DNA of 64,000 nucleotides from Triplophysa rosa (Eukaryota > Chordata > Actinopteri > Cypriniformes > Nemacheilidae): NCBI RefSeq assembly GCF_024868665.1, contig NC_079907.1, positions 16,620,045 through 16,684,044 on the forward strand, written 5' to 3'. A model generated the notes under the pieces. That model was not told the origin of the DNA and searched no databases. It saw only the letters and a program-made list of their open reading frames with translations. The position numbers were made by a program, and so were the translations under genes. Positions 21,901 through 31,272 of this stretch are shown here, one piece after another. The number at the start of each line of letters is the position of its first letter. Within the stretch, counting starts at the first letter, position 1.

Positions 21901-24900
21901 CCAGTGGGCGGTTCCGTCTGATGTATCCTCATGAATGGTTCCCACCTTGGTAACCCATGACCTCCCTAGGTGGACTCCCACCTTGCGGTTAACTCCTTCA
22001 GTCCGCACATTTTCCCATGAGTTCTCCCCTGTTTGGAAACAGCCCTCCCCTTCTGCTGATCTCCAAAACAGACAAAGAGGTGCTCAGAGCTTCTGAAGCT
22101 CTGCGTGCGGTCCAAGCTGAGGCGCAGTGCGCGTACTGGACACAACACGGATGGGGTTGGGTCTTTCTCCCCAGTGGGGAGCGCCTGCAGGTTCACCACC
22201 TGGTCTCTAGGGGGAGTGGTGGGAACTTTGGGCACGTAGCCGGGCCGGGGTCACAGGAAAACGTGAGAACACCGGGCCCGAGTTCTAGGCAATCTGTGGA
22301 CACGGAAAGTGCTTGTAGTTCCCCTTCCCTCTTGGAGGTGAGCGTTATCAGGAGAGCCGTCTTTATCGTGAGTTGAGAAAGAGTGGCAGCTCCGAGGGGC
22401 TCGAAGGGGGGGGGCTCTTGAGACCCGCCACCTATGTTGCAAGAGGGTAAGGGGCGCGAATGAGGCGGTCGCCTTCTCACGCCCTTTTAGGAACCTAATG
22501 ACCAGGTCATGCTTTCCCAGAGGCTTCCCAGCAACTGGGTCGTGATGAGCGGCCGTAGCGGCTACATACACTCCCAGTGTGGAGGGGGGGAGAGGTTACT
22601 CTCCAGTCTCTCTTGAGGAAGGGACAGCACGTTCCCGATCGAGCAACTCCGCGGGTTTTCTCTTCGAGAAGTGCACCAGGATGAGAAGAGGTGCCACTTA
22701 TGGGCGTATAGCCGCCTGGTGGCTGAGGCCCTAGCCTGAGTGATGTCCCAACCAGGGATAAGTGCTCACAGTAACCCTCATATCACCATCGCTGCTTGCC
22801 GTAGCGGGCGGCAGAGCCGTAGTCCTGCCGTCACGGAACGGGGAGCAGACGAGGTGGTGGCTGAGTCCCGTGGGAACACAGCCGCCTGTGACGCAACGTC
22901 TGAATCGTCAACCACCCGCAGTGCGAGCAGGACGTATCTACAACGTCTGCCCCAGTGTACTGGAAGCAGACATCGTGTCCGTCTCCCTCCTCGATGAGTG
23001 TGTTACACCCATGAGAACAGCGGGACATGCCACGCTGGAGAAATTTGCTCTTTTAGAAAAAAACTTGAACACTTCTGGAACTGCCGAGACGCCCAGGGGA
23101 AGGTCGCTGCAGGAATAGACCTTCCGCTGCACCACGTCATAAGATTCCAGCAGTAATTCGGCGTAGAGATTGAAGTCTCGAAGTCGATCAATGTGAAGGC
23201 TCCGAAGAACAAAAGGTGAATGAATGCACCACGCCGTCTCCCTTTTATAACCGGATATCCGGGGGCGGAGTCCGGCATGCAAATTTCATTCGCCAATTTC
23301 ATTGGCCTTTTCTAAACTAGTCAGAAGTTGATAGGTTCTCAAGAGCGAACCCCATCTGTCGGCTCGACACAACGTGAGAGGAGGAACGCCTTAAGGACAA
23401 GCAAGCCTTTGAGTCCCTGGTATGATTTGCAAGACACACTCTGGATGTGATGTCACTTTGTGCTCTGTTTTATTTATCAATGTTATTTTGTGTTATAGGC
23501 TGTGGTTTTTCTAGCATGACAGGAAAATTACACACTCTCTTTAAGGGTGTTGCAACTTGCAAGAATTGGAGGGAAAGATGAAAGGGATTGTGTCCACAAA
23601 ATTCTTGACAGGTATTTTCAACGGTGTCTCAACATATAGAACTTGCCAAACACGTTACATTTCCTGTCACAGTTTGCCAGTTGAGAGAGGATGTGACATA
23701 TCTACCCCTGCTTATACTGTACACTTATTCACCAGGTCACTGTCTTAAATTAGAAACCAGTAAGCTGTGGAAAAACAGAAAGAGCTCCAGAGAACTGCAT
23801 TGACTGCCATTCTTATATTTCATGAAAGGGCAAATTGATCAAAAATCTAAATACAAAAAATTATATATTATTATCTGAAATGCAATCATGAGACTGCATA
23901 GAAACCTGATGTGGAATGTAAAGAGGATGGGGTTAGACAGGTGCAGGGAAAGTATGTCATTGAAGCTATCAAATGGTCACCTCCCAGAGGTTTGTTAAAT
24001 CGATTCCAGAAACCTACTGTTTCCCAAAACCACATGATCTCTTTAGTCCACTCTTGGAAATCTCACCCTTGCTACAGTTCCTGTAAATTACCACATGCAT
24101 ATCATTTCTAAATGGTGCATTTGTTCTCCAGGCTCTTTACCAACCGGCTGATGGCAAAATTAAATATGAAGGGGAAGGGGAAAAAGGCAGAAACTGCCCC
24201 TGGAGACGACTAAAACCTTTGAAGCAATTAAAGGTAAACAGCATTTTGTCCAAGTCATTTAAGTTTAACACCAACTCACTCATTCACTACCTCGACATTT
24301 TCTAAATGAAAGGTGGTCGGTTAAAAAAAAATCACACTGTAGAAGGGAAACGGTTGGTCAATGGATAGAATTTTATTTTACGAAAGTTTATTGTTTGCTT
24401 GCTTGTTGAATGAGAATATTGGAATCAGTGGGTCAAGCAGCAAACTACTGTATGTGATGCATTATGATGGAGTCCATAGTAGGCGAGTGCTTGCAGAGGG
24501 TTAGGGTTATTTTTCAGGTATAGCATGTGCTGAATTAAAGTGATAACATTCCTGGTCAAAATGAACATGGATTGACATGAAATATAGTAATTACAAAAGT
24601 CTACTGTGTTTCATCCACCATATAACATTCAGCGTTGTTTAAAACAGAAGCTAAATTTATTGACGTTTTAAAACATTAAATAAAATATATGTATTTATAT
24701 ATTTTAAATGTTTATTAAAGTGATTCATTTATTTACATTTGTGTTTGTATTGTTAAATTGAAAATGAATTCCCTTATTATATTTTTAGTCCTCATCCTTC
24801 ATAGTAATTCAAAATATTTTATCTTTACTAAATTTTTAGGCAGGTTTGCAGGTTTTAATTTCAAACCCTGTATATACATTTTGAAGTGAAGTGACCTACT

Positions 24901-26204
24901 AGTCAGATATGGTGACCCATACCCGGAATGTGACCCATCCAGAGAGTAGTGAACACACGTACAGTGGGAAGCTATCACTGCAGCGCCCGGGGAGCAAGTC
25001 GTTACCCGCCGGCCCTTGGAATCGAACCGGCAACCTTCTGGTCACGAGTCCGACTTTCTAACCATTAGGCCACGTTTTCTGTCCACATTGTCGGGAGACA
25101 TTGGATGTTGTGCCTGCCTCCTCGGTTATTGCTGTTTTACAGTATGTGCATTACGCAGAGTGCACAGAAATTCTCTGTAATTAAAATATGCAAAGCAAAT
25201 TATTGCTGACTTGGCAGACATTGTACTCTCGTTGTCATTAGCCATGCGATGCGTACCTGGTGGGGGCGCGTAGTGTATGTTGGTGCGTTTGTGCATGCGT
25301 GTATGTGGCTGGTCAGAGGATTCTCATTCAAATACGTGGTATTTTTATGACTAAATGTGTGCAGGGACCTTTATTCAAGGATCTTAAAGGGATATTTCAC
25401 GGTTTTACCTATATCTAAAGTAATCTAGTATTTGCAAAAATGGAAGTTATAGTATCCAAACGCATTACAATTGAGCCGTCTGATTAGCCAGTTTATTATA
25501 TGCAGGCTCTCTCAATTCAAGACTGCTATCTTAAATATCTGCAACCAAGGCCACTGTCTATTGCAGTCTTACACCTTCCGAACATACAATGATGCAAGTG
25601 TACAGAAACTATCTTAAAATCACGTGTATGCTGCCATATACCACACCAGTCACCACGGCTCTGTGCAGTATTGAAATTTGACAGGAGGAATAATAAAAAG
25701 TATAAGGAACTTCAAACCAGCTTTCATATTTTCATATGGGGGCAGTCGTGGCCTAATGGTTAGAGAGTCGGACTCGTGACCAGAAGGTTTCCGGTTCGAT
25801 TGCCAGGGCCGGCGGGTAACGACTGAGGTGCCCTTGAGCAAGGCACCTTACCCCTACTTGCTCCCCGGGCGCTGCAGTCATAGCTGCCCACTGCTCCGGG
25901 TGTTCACTACTCTCTGGATGGGTTAAATGCAGAGGTCACATTCCGGGTATGGGTCACCATATCTGACTAATAGGTCACTTTCACTTTCATATACAAATAC
26001 TGTATGTGAACACTCATACTGCTATGTAATTACACTGGTTTTCTTCTTTACATTTATAATTTTAGTTTTTGTTCAACTCTTGCAGCTGCAGTCATGAAAT
26101 GGGACAAAGAAGCTACAGAGGCAACAATCAAGCATCATGCAGCAGAACATCTTAAACATGCACCAGGGAGAAAAGGAGGTGGAGGGCACACAGGGGTGGA
26201 ATGA
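18912..26204 (+). CDS. DUF4806-family protein gene, eight coding exons
   Basis: Coding exons: 18912-19107 (ATG at 18915), 19425-19523, 19660-19713, 19896-20237, 20569-20709, 23499-23611, 24132-24233, 26086-26204. All are bounded by AG and GT, and the first five introns are all phase 1. The N-terminus (VWVEHGKEVEGTAPDNWI... TIRWPKK...W) matches the opening module of the many fish proteins with a C-terminal DUF4806. Exon 4 is a Ser/Arg/His/Asp repeat. Exons 6-8 give the C-terminal domain: IGGKDERDCVHKILD, RLFTNRLMAKLN, then TFEAIKAAVMKWDKEA and HHAAEHLKHAPGR. Exons 6 and 7 each carry one base too many for the frame, beside homopolymers. Without these the product is about 386 residues. Function is unknown; the family is highly multiplied in fish, possibly with mobile elements. 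It is either a gene with assembly errors or a young pseudogene. Confidence 0.65.
19938..20237 (+). repeat. Coding minisatellite: SR/HSD-rich repeat of exon 4
   Basis: Repeats of GGCACAGCGAC, CAGTCCAGG and CGACGGGTCC encode units such as SRHSDQSRDSDG and RHRKQSRHSD. The block is hydrophilic, alternating basic (R, H, K) and acidic (D) residues, and is probably disordered. All unit lengths are multiples of three, so the frame is kept. Confidence 0.75.
21716..22590 (-). pseudogene. DIRS tyrosine recombinase, frameshifted
   Basis: Minus-strand blocks in order: YVAATAAHHDPVAGKPLGKH and DLVIRFLKG (22571-22480); LLITLTSKREGELQALSV (near 22340); KVPTTPPRDQVVNLQALP with CPVRALRLSLDRTQSFRSSE (22235-22060); and SQDSPCPLGVRHTPHGHWLR near 21850, which ends in GWSTPITFVRF. 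These match the recombinase of zebrafish-type DIRS1 elements, which inserts circular cDNA using Arg-His-Arg-Tyr chemistry. The HTPHGHW stretch corresponds to the H-x-x-R region but is out of its normal register, and the frame changes at least three times, so I regard it as inactive. Confidence 0.75.
22740..23302 (-). pseudogene. DIRS gag remnant
   Basis: Minus-strand frames give the element's 5' coding region. EEGDGHDVCFQYTGADVVDT followed by CSHCGWLTIQTL is the N-terminal Cys/His block typical of fish DIRS1 gag. Upstream is leader sequence containing CMPDSAPGYPVIKGRRRG. The same blocks occur in copy B at 59774-60301. Several frame changes and the abrupt loss of the rest of gag show that it is dead. 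Confidence 0.65.
24883..25074 (-). mobile_element. tRNA-derived SINE, minus orientation
   Basis: The reverse complement reads CGTGGCCTAATGGTTAGAAA (box A), continues through GTCGGACTCGTGACCAGAAG, and then GGTTCGATTCC (box B). The body ends in GGTCACTTCACTTC. It is the same family as 25738-25984 but opposite in orientation and missing part of the body after box B. It lies in intron 7 of the DUF4806 gene. Confidence 0.75.
25738..25984 (+). mobile_element. tRNA-derived SINE, plus orientation
   Basis: It starts GGGGCAGTCGTGGCCTAATG (box A TGGCCTAATGG) and has box B as GGTTCGATTGC. Its body contains GCACCTTACCCC and CTCCCCGGGCGCTGCAG, and it ends in GGTCACTTTCAC. TTTCATAT flanks both ends (25730-25737 and 25985-25992), a target duplication expected from LINE-assisted insertion. 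RNA polymerase III would read from the internal A and B boxes. No tRNA cloverleaf is retained. Confidence 0.8.
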
Positions 26205-26739
26205 AACGAAGTGTATTTATTTCCAGTTTTAGGGGACTTTAATACTCCCTCTTTTTGTGTATTTTTTCAGTTAGCAGTTTAATTACGAATTTAACTATTC
26301 AAATTGTTTTACTTATCAGCTTGTTCATATTCTGCTGAAAACATTAAAGATGGGAAAAAATATTCTCTTGTCATTTCAAATATTAAGTTTTGTCCTTAAT
26401 AGACGTCACATATTTCCAATTGTAAATAAGGCTACTAAAATGTCTTTGCGCACCTATATCTTGTGTATCTAAGGGGATAGTTATTATTTACAATTTTAAA
26501 ACTGTACTTCTGCACACTGCCTTTACTATGAATGAGTTTTATTGAATACCACGTGGTCATCCAACTTTGTAACAATAGTCTACCTGATTTGATGATCAAA
26601 ACCTGGTGTTTAATAAAGCTGATACAGGATAAATAAAAATTAATAACCATTAACATATTACATTTGGTTTAAATGGAGTGCAACTGGGTGCAATAAGTCC
26701 AAGAAACACATCATAACTTGTATGAATGTCCTTTAGATG
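26205..26739. other. 3' flank of the DUF4806 gene
   Basis: AT-rich with no further coding sequence. An ATTAAAG at 26344-26350 is a possible weak polyadenylation signal about 140 bases after the stop. Confidence 0.35.
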
Positions 26740-26973
26740 TCTGTAAGTGACATTTGAAATTATGTTGTAAAAACATAAATTTGGAACCCTGGAAGGATGT
26801 CACTTGGACGTCAATAATGAACATTTAGAAGACGTTTAAAAAAAAGACGTATTTTCAACGTTCACTATTTATGTCACTTGGACGTCATCAGTGAACGTTA
26901 AAAAGATGTTGCAAACAACTTTTAATCTGGCTCCTCATTGGATGTCAACTGAACGCTCAGTATTTTAAACTGG

Positions 26974-27729
26974 ATGAGTAACAACTTTTTATTACTGAAC
27001 TCGGACAAAACGGAAGTGTTACTTATTGGACCGAAAACTGCTATAAGTAACAACCAAGAATACTGTTTAACTATTGACGGATGTTCCATAAAACCCTCGT
27101 CGTCAGCAAAGAATCTTGGCGTTCTATTCGATAGTAATCTGTCATTTGAGAGCCACGTCGCCAACACCTGTAAAATTGCGTTTTTCCATTTTAAGAATAT
27201 ATCTAAACTACGTCATATGCTGTCAATCTCAGATGCAGAGAAGTTAATTCATGCATTCATGACATCAAGACTAGATTACTGTAATGCACTGTTAGGTGGT
27301 TGCCCTGCAGGCTTATTACAAAAACTCCAATTGGTCCAAAACGCGGCAGCTCGAGTTCTTACACGTACAAAAAAGTATGAACATATTAGCCCGGTTCTGT
27401 CAACCTTGCACTGGTTACCTATAAAGCATCGCGTTAACTTTAAAATCTTGCTTATTACCTATAAAGCCTTACATGGTTTAGCTCCTCAGTACTTGAATGA
27501 ACTCCTTTTGTATTACAGTCCTTCACGTGCATTACGCTCTCAGGCGTCCTGTCAGTTGGTAATACCTAGAATTTCAAAATCAAGTGCAGGTGGTAGATCC
27601 TTTTCCTATCTAGCGCCTAAACTTTGGAATAGTCTTCCCTGCACTGTCCGGGAGGCAGACACACTCTGTCAGTTTAAATCTAGACTAAAGACGCATCTTT
27701 TTAATCTTGCATACACTACTCTTCCATAA
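26974..27729 (+). CDS. L2 ORF2 C-terminal part, uninterrupted
   Basis: The 251 codons are open from MSNNFLLLNSDKTEVLLIG through SSSAKNLGVLFDSNLSFESH, SRLDYCNALLGGCPAGLL and LHWLPIKHRVNFKILLI to the natural stop at 27729. This is the thumb and C-terminal region after the RT palm, so it lacks catalytic residues and is only a fragment. It shows what copy 2 would read at 9905-9945 without its missing bases. A function is unlikely because truncation removed the promoter, endonuclease and palm. Confidence 0.85.
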   Translation: MSNNFLLLNSDKTEVLLIGPKTAISNNQEYCLTIDGCSIKPSSSAKNLGVLFDSNLSFESHVANTCKIAFFHFKNISKLRHMLSISDAEKLIHAFMTSRLDYCNALLGGCPAGLLQKLQLVQNAAARVLTRTKKYEHISPVLSTLHWLPIKHRVNFKILLITYKALHGLAPQYLNELLLYYSPSRALRSQASCQLVIPRISKSSAGGRSFSYLAPKLWNSLPCTVREADTLCQFKSRLKTHLFNLAYTTLP

Positions 27730-28369
27730 TATAAATCTTCTGAGGGTTTAGGCTGCATTAGTTAGATCAACCGGAACCAAAAACACAACTGATGTACTTG
27801 TTGCATCAAAGAGTACAGAACAGTACTCTACTCTCAGCCAGTCTTGTCTCATTGTTCCAAGGTTACCACAGCGAGCAGGATGCAGTTCATGGCCTGACCT
27901 GATGGTAGAGCGGAGAATGGGAAGTGGGGACCTGACAAGAGCTGAGATGATAGAGCTGGATAAAGAAGGACGCGGTCTCTTGACATGTCTTCACCACAAA
28001 ACTTCAAATGCTATTAGATTATTAATGATAATCTTAAACTATAATTTATTTTATTATTAAGTTTATTTATTTTATTTAGCCTTGTTGTGCAAGTTCTCTG
28101 GAGCTTGTGCAGAGGCAGCAGCTTTTGCCAGAGGGGAACTGGAATCCCCTGGTTGGGCCTGGGTTCTCCTGAGGTTTTTTTTCTCGATTAGAGTTTTGGG
28201 TTCCTCGCCACCGTTTGCATACTGTTTTTGCACTATCTGCCTGACCGGGGGGGCTGCTTTAGAATCTTAAAGTTTTACTTAATTAATATTGCATATAGGA
28301 ATTTATTATCTGTTATGTTTGACCTGTGCTTCTCTCTCCTTTATCCTAAATGTGTGCTCTCACTGAGCG

Positions 28370-28409
28370 TGTGTGTGTGTGCGTACTTGTCTGTGTACGT
28401 ACGTGTGTG

Positions 28410-28457
<48 letters not shown>

Positions 28458-28500
28458 TGTGTCTGTGTGTGTTGGTGCGTGTGCGTGTTGTGTGTGTGGA
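28370..28500. repeat. GT microsatellite in L2 copy 3
   Basis: A long pure (GT)n core at about 28405-28456 sits in the L2 3' UTR. It is longer than at the same position in copy 2. Confidence 0.85.
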
Positions 28501-28848
28501 GTGTTTTGTGTGTGGGTGTGTCTGTCTTATGTGTTTTCAACCTTTTCTTGTTTTTGCAGGTACAACTTTGATTGTTTTACTTGTAGTCAATGTGTCTCAT
28601 GTACAGCTGCTTTGTAACAATGAAAATTGTAAAAGCGCTATATAAATAAAGTTGAGTTGAGTTGAGTATTTATGTCACTTGGACGTCGTTAAAAAGACGT
28701 TGCGAAAAACATTTAATATGGCTCATCATTGGACGTCCAATGAACGTTCAGTATTCATGTCATTTGGACGTCAACAGGGAACATAAAAAAGACGTCATAA
28801 AACTTTAATTCTGACACCTCAGTGGACGTCTTTTGGACGTGTCTTTGC

Positions 28849-29585
28849 TCAGTGGGCTGGGACTGACTTAACCCCAGAATCAGGCACTACTGGTACCCCA
28901 CCTAATGATGTTACCAAGTCTGCAGACAACATTTCTGCACAAGCAGAACCTGCCGAACCTGAAGCCACCGGCATGTGACCTCTCACAGGAACCAGCACTA
29001 GCCAGTCAGTTTCATCTGACTCGAACTCCTCCTGTACACACTCTGGCTGTAATGAGGGGTAACCTTCAGGACTACATACCCATGGCTCTGACTGAATGCA
29101 CGCCTTTAATAAGGACCGGTGCACATGTTTTACCTTCTCCAGCTGATCCCTAGATGCAATTGAATAGACAGCACCACCCTGTTTAGGTGCCTTCACTACC
29201 CGGTGTACAACAGAGCTCCACACATCTCTAATCTTATGACGACCCCTCTGGCCATAGTCCCGGAGGTACACAAACTGACCCTCTAACAAAGGGGCATCTC
29301 GAACATACTGATCATGGGTCGCCTTCCATAAACCACCCCATTCTGCTCTACAAACCTATCCCACTGGCGGAGAAGGACCAAAACTGGCTTAGAAAAGAGT
29401 TGACGCTCTTCCTTACCAGGAAATGTCCCCCTCTCCCAAAATCCTAAAACCCTACTAAGGACTTCATCTGCCTTCTGTAGGGACCTCATCTTGTCAGCCG
29501 TGCAACTTGGAAATGCCATCATAACTGCTTGGGTAACTGAGGCAACTGCACTCTCACCCATAGCTTGTTGTACCACCAATGGCAC
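28849..29585 (-). pseudogene. Gypsy integrase with the catalytic core deleted
   Basis: On the minus strand, 29283-29585 contains the sequence before the catalytic core (SRVLGFWERG, VLVLLRQWDRFVEQNGVVYG). Directly afterwards 28849-29289 continues with EGQFVYLRDYGQRGRHKIRD and VWSSVVHRVVKAPKQGGAVY, the C-terminal GPY/F-like DNA-binding part. The DDE core that should lie between them, about 150 residues, is absent. This integrase cannot be active. The deletion is close to 29285. Confidence 0.7.
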
Positions 29586-29893
29586 CTTAGTACCAAGGCT
29601 CTCTCGACCCCATCCACCATCGGCAGTACAGGATGGATCCTGCCTTGAAAGGGCATCAGCATTTTTGTTACTTCTCCCAGACCTACTGTATACTTAATCT
29701 CAAAGTCAAAAGAGGCCAGCTCTGCGGCCCAGCGTTGCTCAGTCGCACCCAATTTGGCAGAAGCTAAATGACTCCGAGGGTTGTTGTCTGTAAACACAAC
29801 ACACCTCTGTCCCAACAAATATTCCCTAAACTTTTCCCCCATGGCCCACTTGAGCGCCAAAAACTCCAATTTCATGGAGCTATAATTAGACAT
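29519..29893 (-). pseudogene. Gypsy RNase H domain
   Basis: The frame opens with SNYSSMKLEFLALKWAMGEK (Glu of the catalytic set in KLEFLALKWA) and continues FREYLLGQRCVVFTDNNPRS with the Asp of FTDN, then SAKLGATEQRWAAELASFDF. This domain degrades the RNA strand during reverse transcription. The first Asp would lie upstream in the piece ending at 29901, in another frame. The frame after FEIKYTVGLGEV diverges from what is usual. Confidence 0.75.
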
Positions 29894-29900
29894 ATTGCAC

Positions 29901-31272
29901 TCAGTGGGCCGAAGGCTTTGACTGGCACAGGCAATGGGCTGTACCCGGCCATCCTGCTCCTGGGAAAGGACTGCCCCAGCCCTGCATAACTGGCGTCCAA
30001 TTCCAGGATAAAAGGCCAGGAAAAGTATGCATAGGCCAAAACAGGTGACGATATACAGTAAGCTTACCTTTTAACGCTTCAAATCTTTGTTGACACTGTT
30101 CTGTCCAGGCAGCCATAAACTCTTGGGATAGACACTTCTTGGGCCTGAACTCCGCAAGCCCAGCCACCAGCCAATGCAGAAGGGCCGCCAATATTGTGAA
30201 ACCCTCCACTAAACGGCGGTAAAAACTCGCAAAACCCAAAAAAGAGTGCAACTCACTACTAGTCTCTGGACGCCGCCACTGGGATACTGCCTCAATTTTA
30301 ACTGGGTCAGTGGATACCCCCTCCACGGAGATCACACACCCAAGATACCGTACCTGCCTTTGGAAGAACGAACACTTCTCCAACCTAGCCTTTAATCCCT
30401 CACGCTCCAACTGACTTAACTTCTAGCCACATCACATGCTGTGCCACAGATGAAGAAAACAATATTCACTATGTCGTCGAGGTATAACAGCAAGAATTGA
30501 CATTGCTGGTCACCAAACAAACGTTGCATCAGTCGCTGAAAGGTACTTGGGGCATTGCAGAGCCCAAAGGGCATCCAATTATACTCAAATAACCCAAATG
30601 GGGTACAAAAAGCAGTTTTTAACTGATCCCTCTCAGCTACTGGAACCTGGTTGTATCCGCTGGCTAGGTCCATAGTTGAAAACCAACAGGCCCCAGTCAG
30701 CGCGTCTAATGACTCCTCAATACGTGGCAACGGAAACGCATCCTTCCGAGTTTTCCAATTTAATTGACGGTAGTCTGCGCACATATGCAGACTACAATCC
30801 TTCTTCTTTATCCAAAACTATCGGCGAGGCATAAGGACTACAGCTTTCGGGGCATAAGGACTACAGCTTTCTTGAATACCTGTGCCTCAAGCAACTGATT
30901 AATATGGGCTTTTACAACCTCATATTCGGAAGGAGGTATTCGTCGATAGCGCTGTCTCACCGGAATATCGTCAGAGAGAGGTATCTCATGGGCTATCAGA
31001 TTTGTACACCCCAGATCACCCTCATATGCAGAAAACACCCCCTGATATTTATAGAGTAATGCCTTAACCTGCCCTACCTCTTCCTCCATCAACATAGACA
31101 AATCCATCGCATCAATTTGCTTCGACATCGGACTCACCTGAGGAATCTGCGGGCCAACACTAGCAGTAGTAGACTGAACCTCGACAACACCGGTAGGTAA
31201 ACTGACCACTAAAGCAAACTCAACAAAAACAAAATAATTCAAAAGAAATACAAAACGACTAAACAAAGTCAT
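29901..31272 (-). pseudogene. Gypsy reverse transcriptase (frameshifted)
   Basis: Blocks in minus-strand order: GVFSAYEGDLGCTNLIAHEI and IPPSEYEVVKAHINQLLEAQ (30838-31272); DYRQLNWKTRKDAFPLPRIE, STMDLASGYNQVPV (catalytic Asp), FGLCNAPSTFQRLMQ and LLLYLDDIV with the catalytic Asp pair (30416-30784); then RYLGCVISVEGVSTDPVKIE, ETSSELHSFLGFASFYRRLV and the connection to RNase H (29901-30410). The enzyme copies element RNA to DNA. A 22-base direct duplication around 30829-30875 (GGCATAAGGACTACAGCTTT twice) breaks the frame before the LNW block, and another shift follows YLDDIV. Confidence 0.8.

Larger units (their letters stand above)
20873..23392 (-). mobile_element. DIRS1-like retrotransposon, copy A (internal deletion)
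   Basis: The ends are inverted repeats of at least 100 bp. The left end contains GTGTCGAGCCGACAGATGGG followed by GTTCGCTCTTGAGAACCTAT, and the right end is its reverse complement (23290-23377). Inverted rather than direct terminal repeats, and no target duplication, fit DIRS elements. On the minus strand a gag remnant comes first (about 23300-22740), then tyrosine-recombinase coding (22590-21716). The RT/RNase H core is absent. It lies in intron 5 of the DUF4806 gene. Confidence 0.8.
26966..28666 (+). mobile_element. L2-type LINE, copy 3, 5'-truncated
   Basis: It starts in the RT C-terminal region and ends in the (GTTGA)n tail. TATTT lies on both sides (26961-26965 and 28667-28671), a short target duplication. 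Sequence identity to 9594-11256 is very high. Most differences are single bases absent from copy 2. Confidence 0.9.
26740..28850. repeat. Tandem-repeat element (TTGGACGTC units), split by L2
   Basis: Outside the L2 insertion, 26740-26965 and 28667-28850 consist of roughly 90-95-bp units. Each has GTCACTTGGACGTC, GAACGTT...AAAAAGACGT and CTC(A)TCATTGGATGTC. Four imperfect units can be seen. The type is a non-autonomous repeat with internal tandem structure. Its true ends were not identified, although CTTTGCTCAGTGGGC near 28843 looks like a right boundary. Confidence 0.6.
28851..31272 (-). mobile_element. Ty3/gypsy pol remnant, minus strand
   Basis: Minus-strand coding runs from upstream RT sequence (31272) through RT, RNase H and the N- and C-terminal parts of integrase (28851). 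I found no LTR on the low-coordinate side, where the element meets the tandem-repeat element. It has no chromodomain and its RT differs from the chromovirus at 34348-41051, so it is a different gypsy lineage. Confidence 0.75.

Noticed and set aside
25738..25820. Functional tRNA gene
   Set aside because: A- and B-box matches are present, but there is no cloverleaf or mature 3' end, and the sequence continues into a SINE body with a target duplication.
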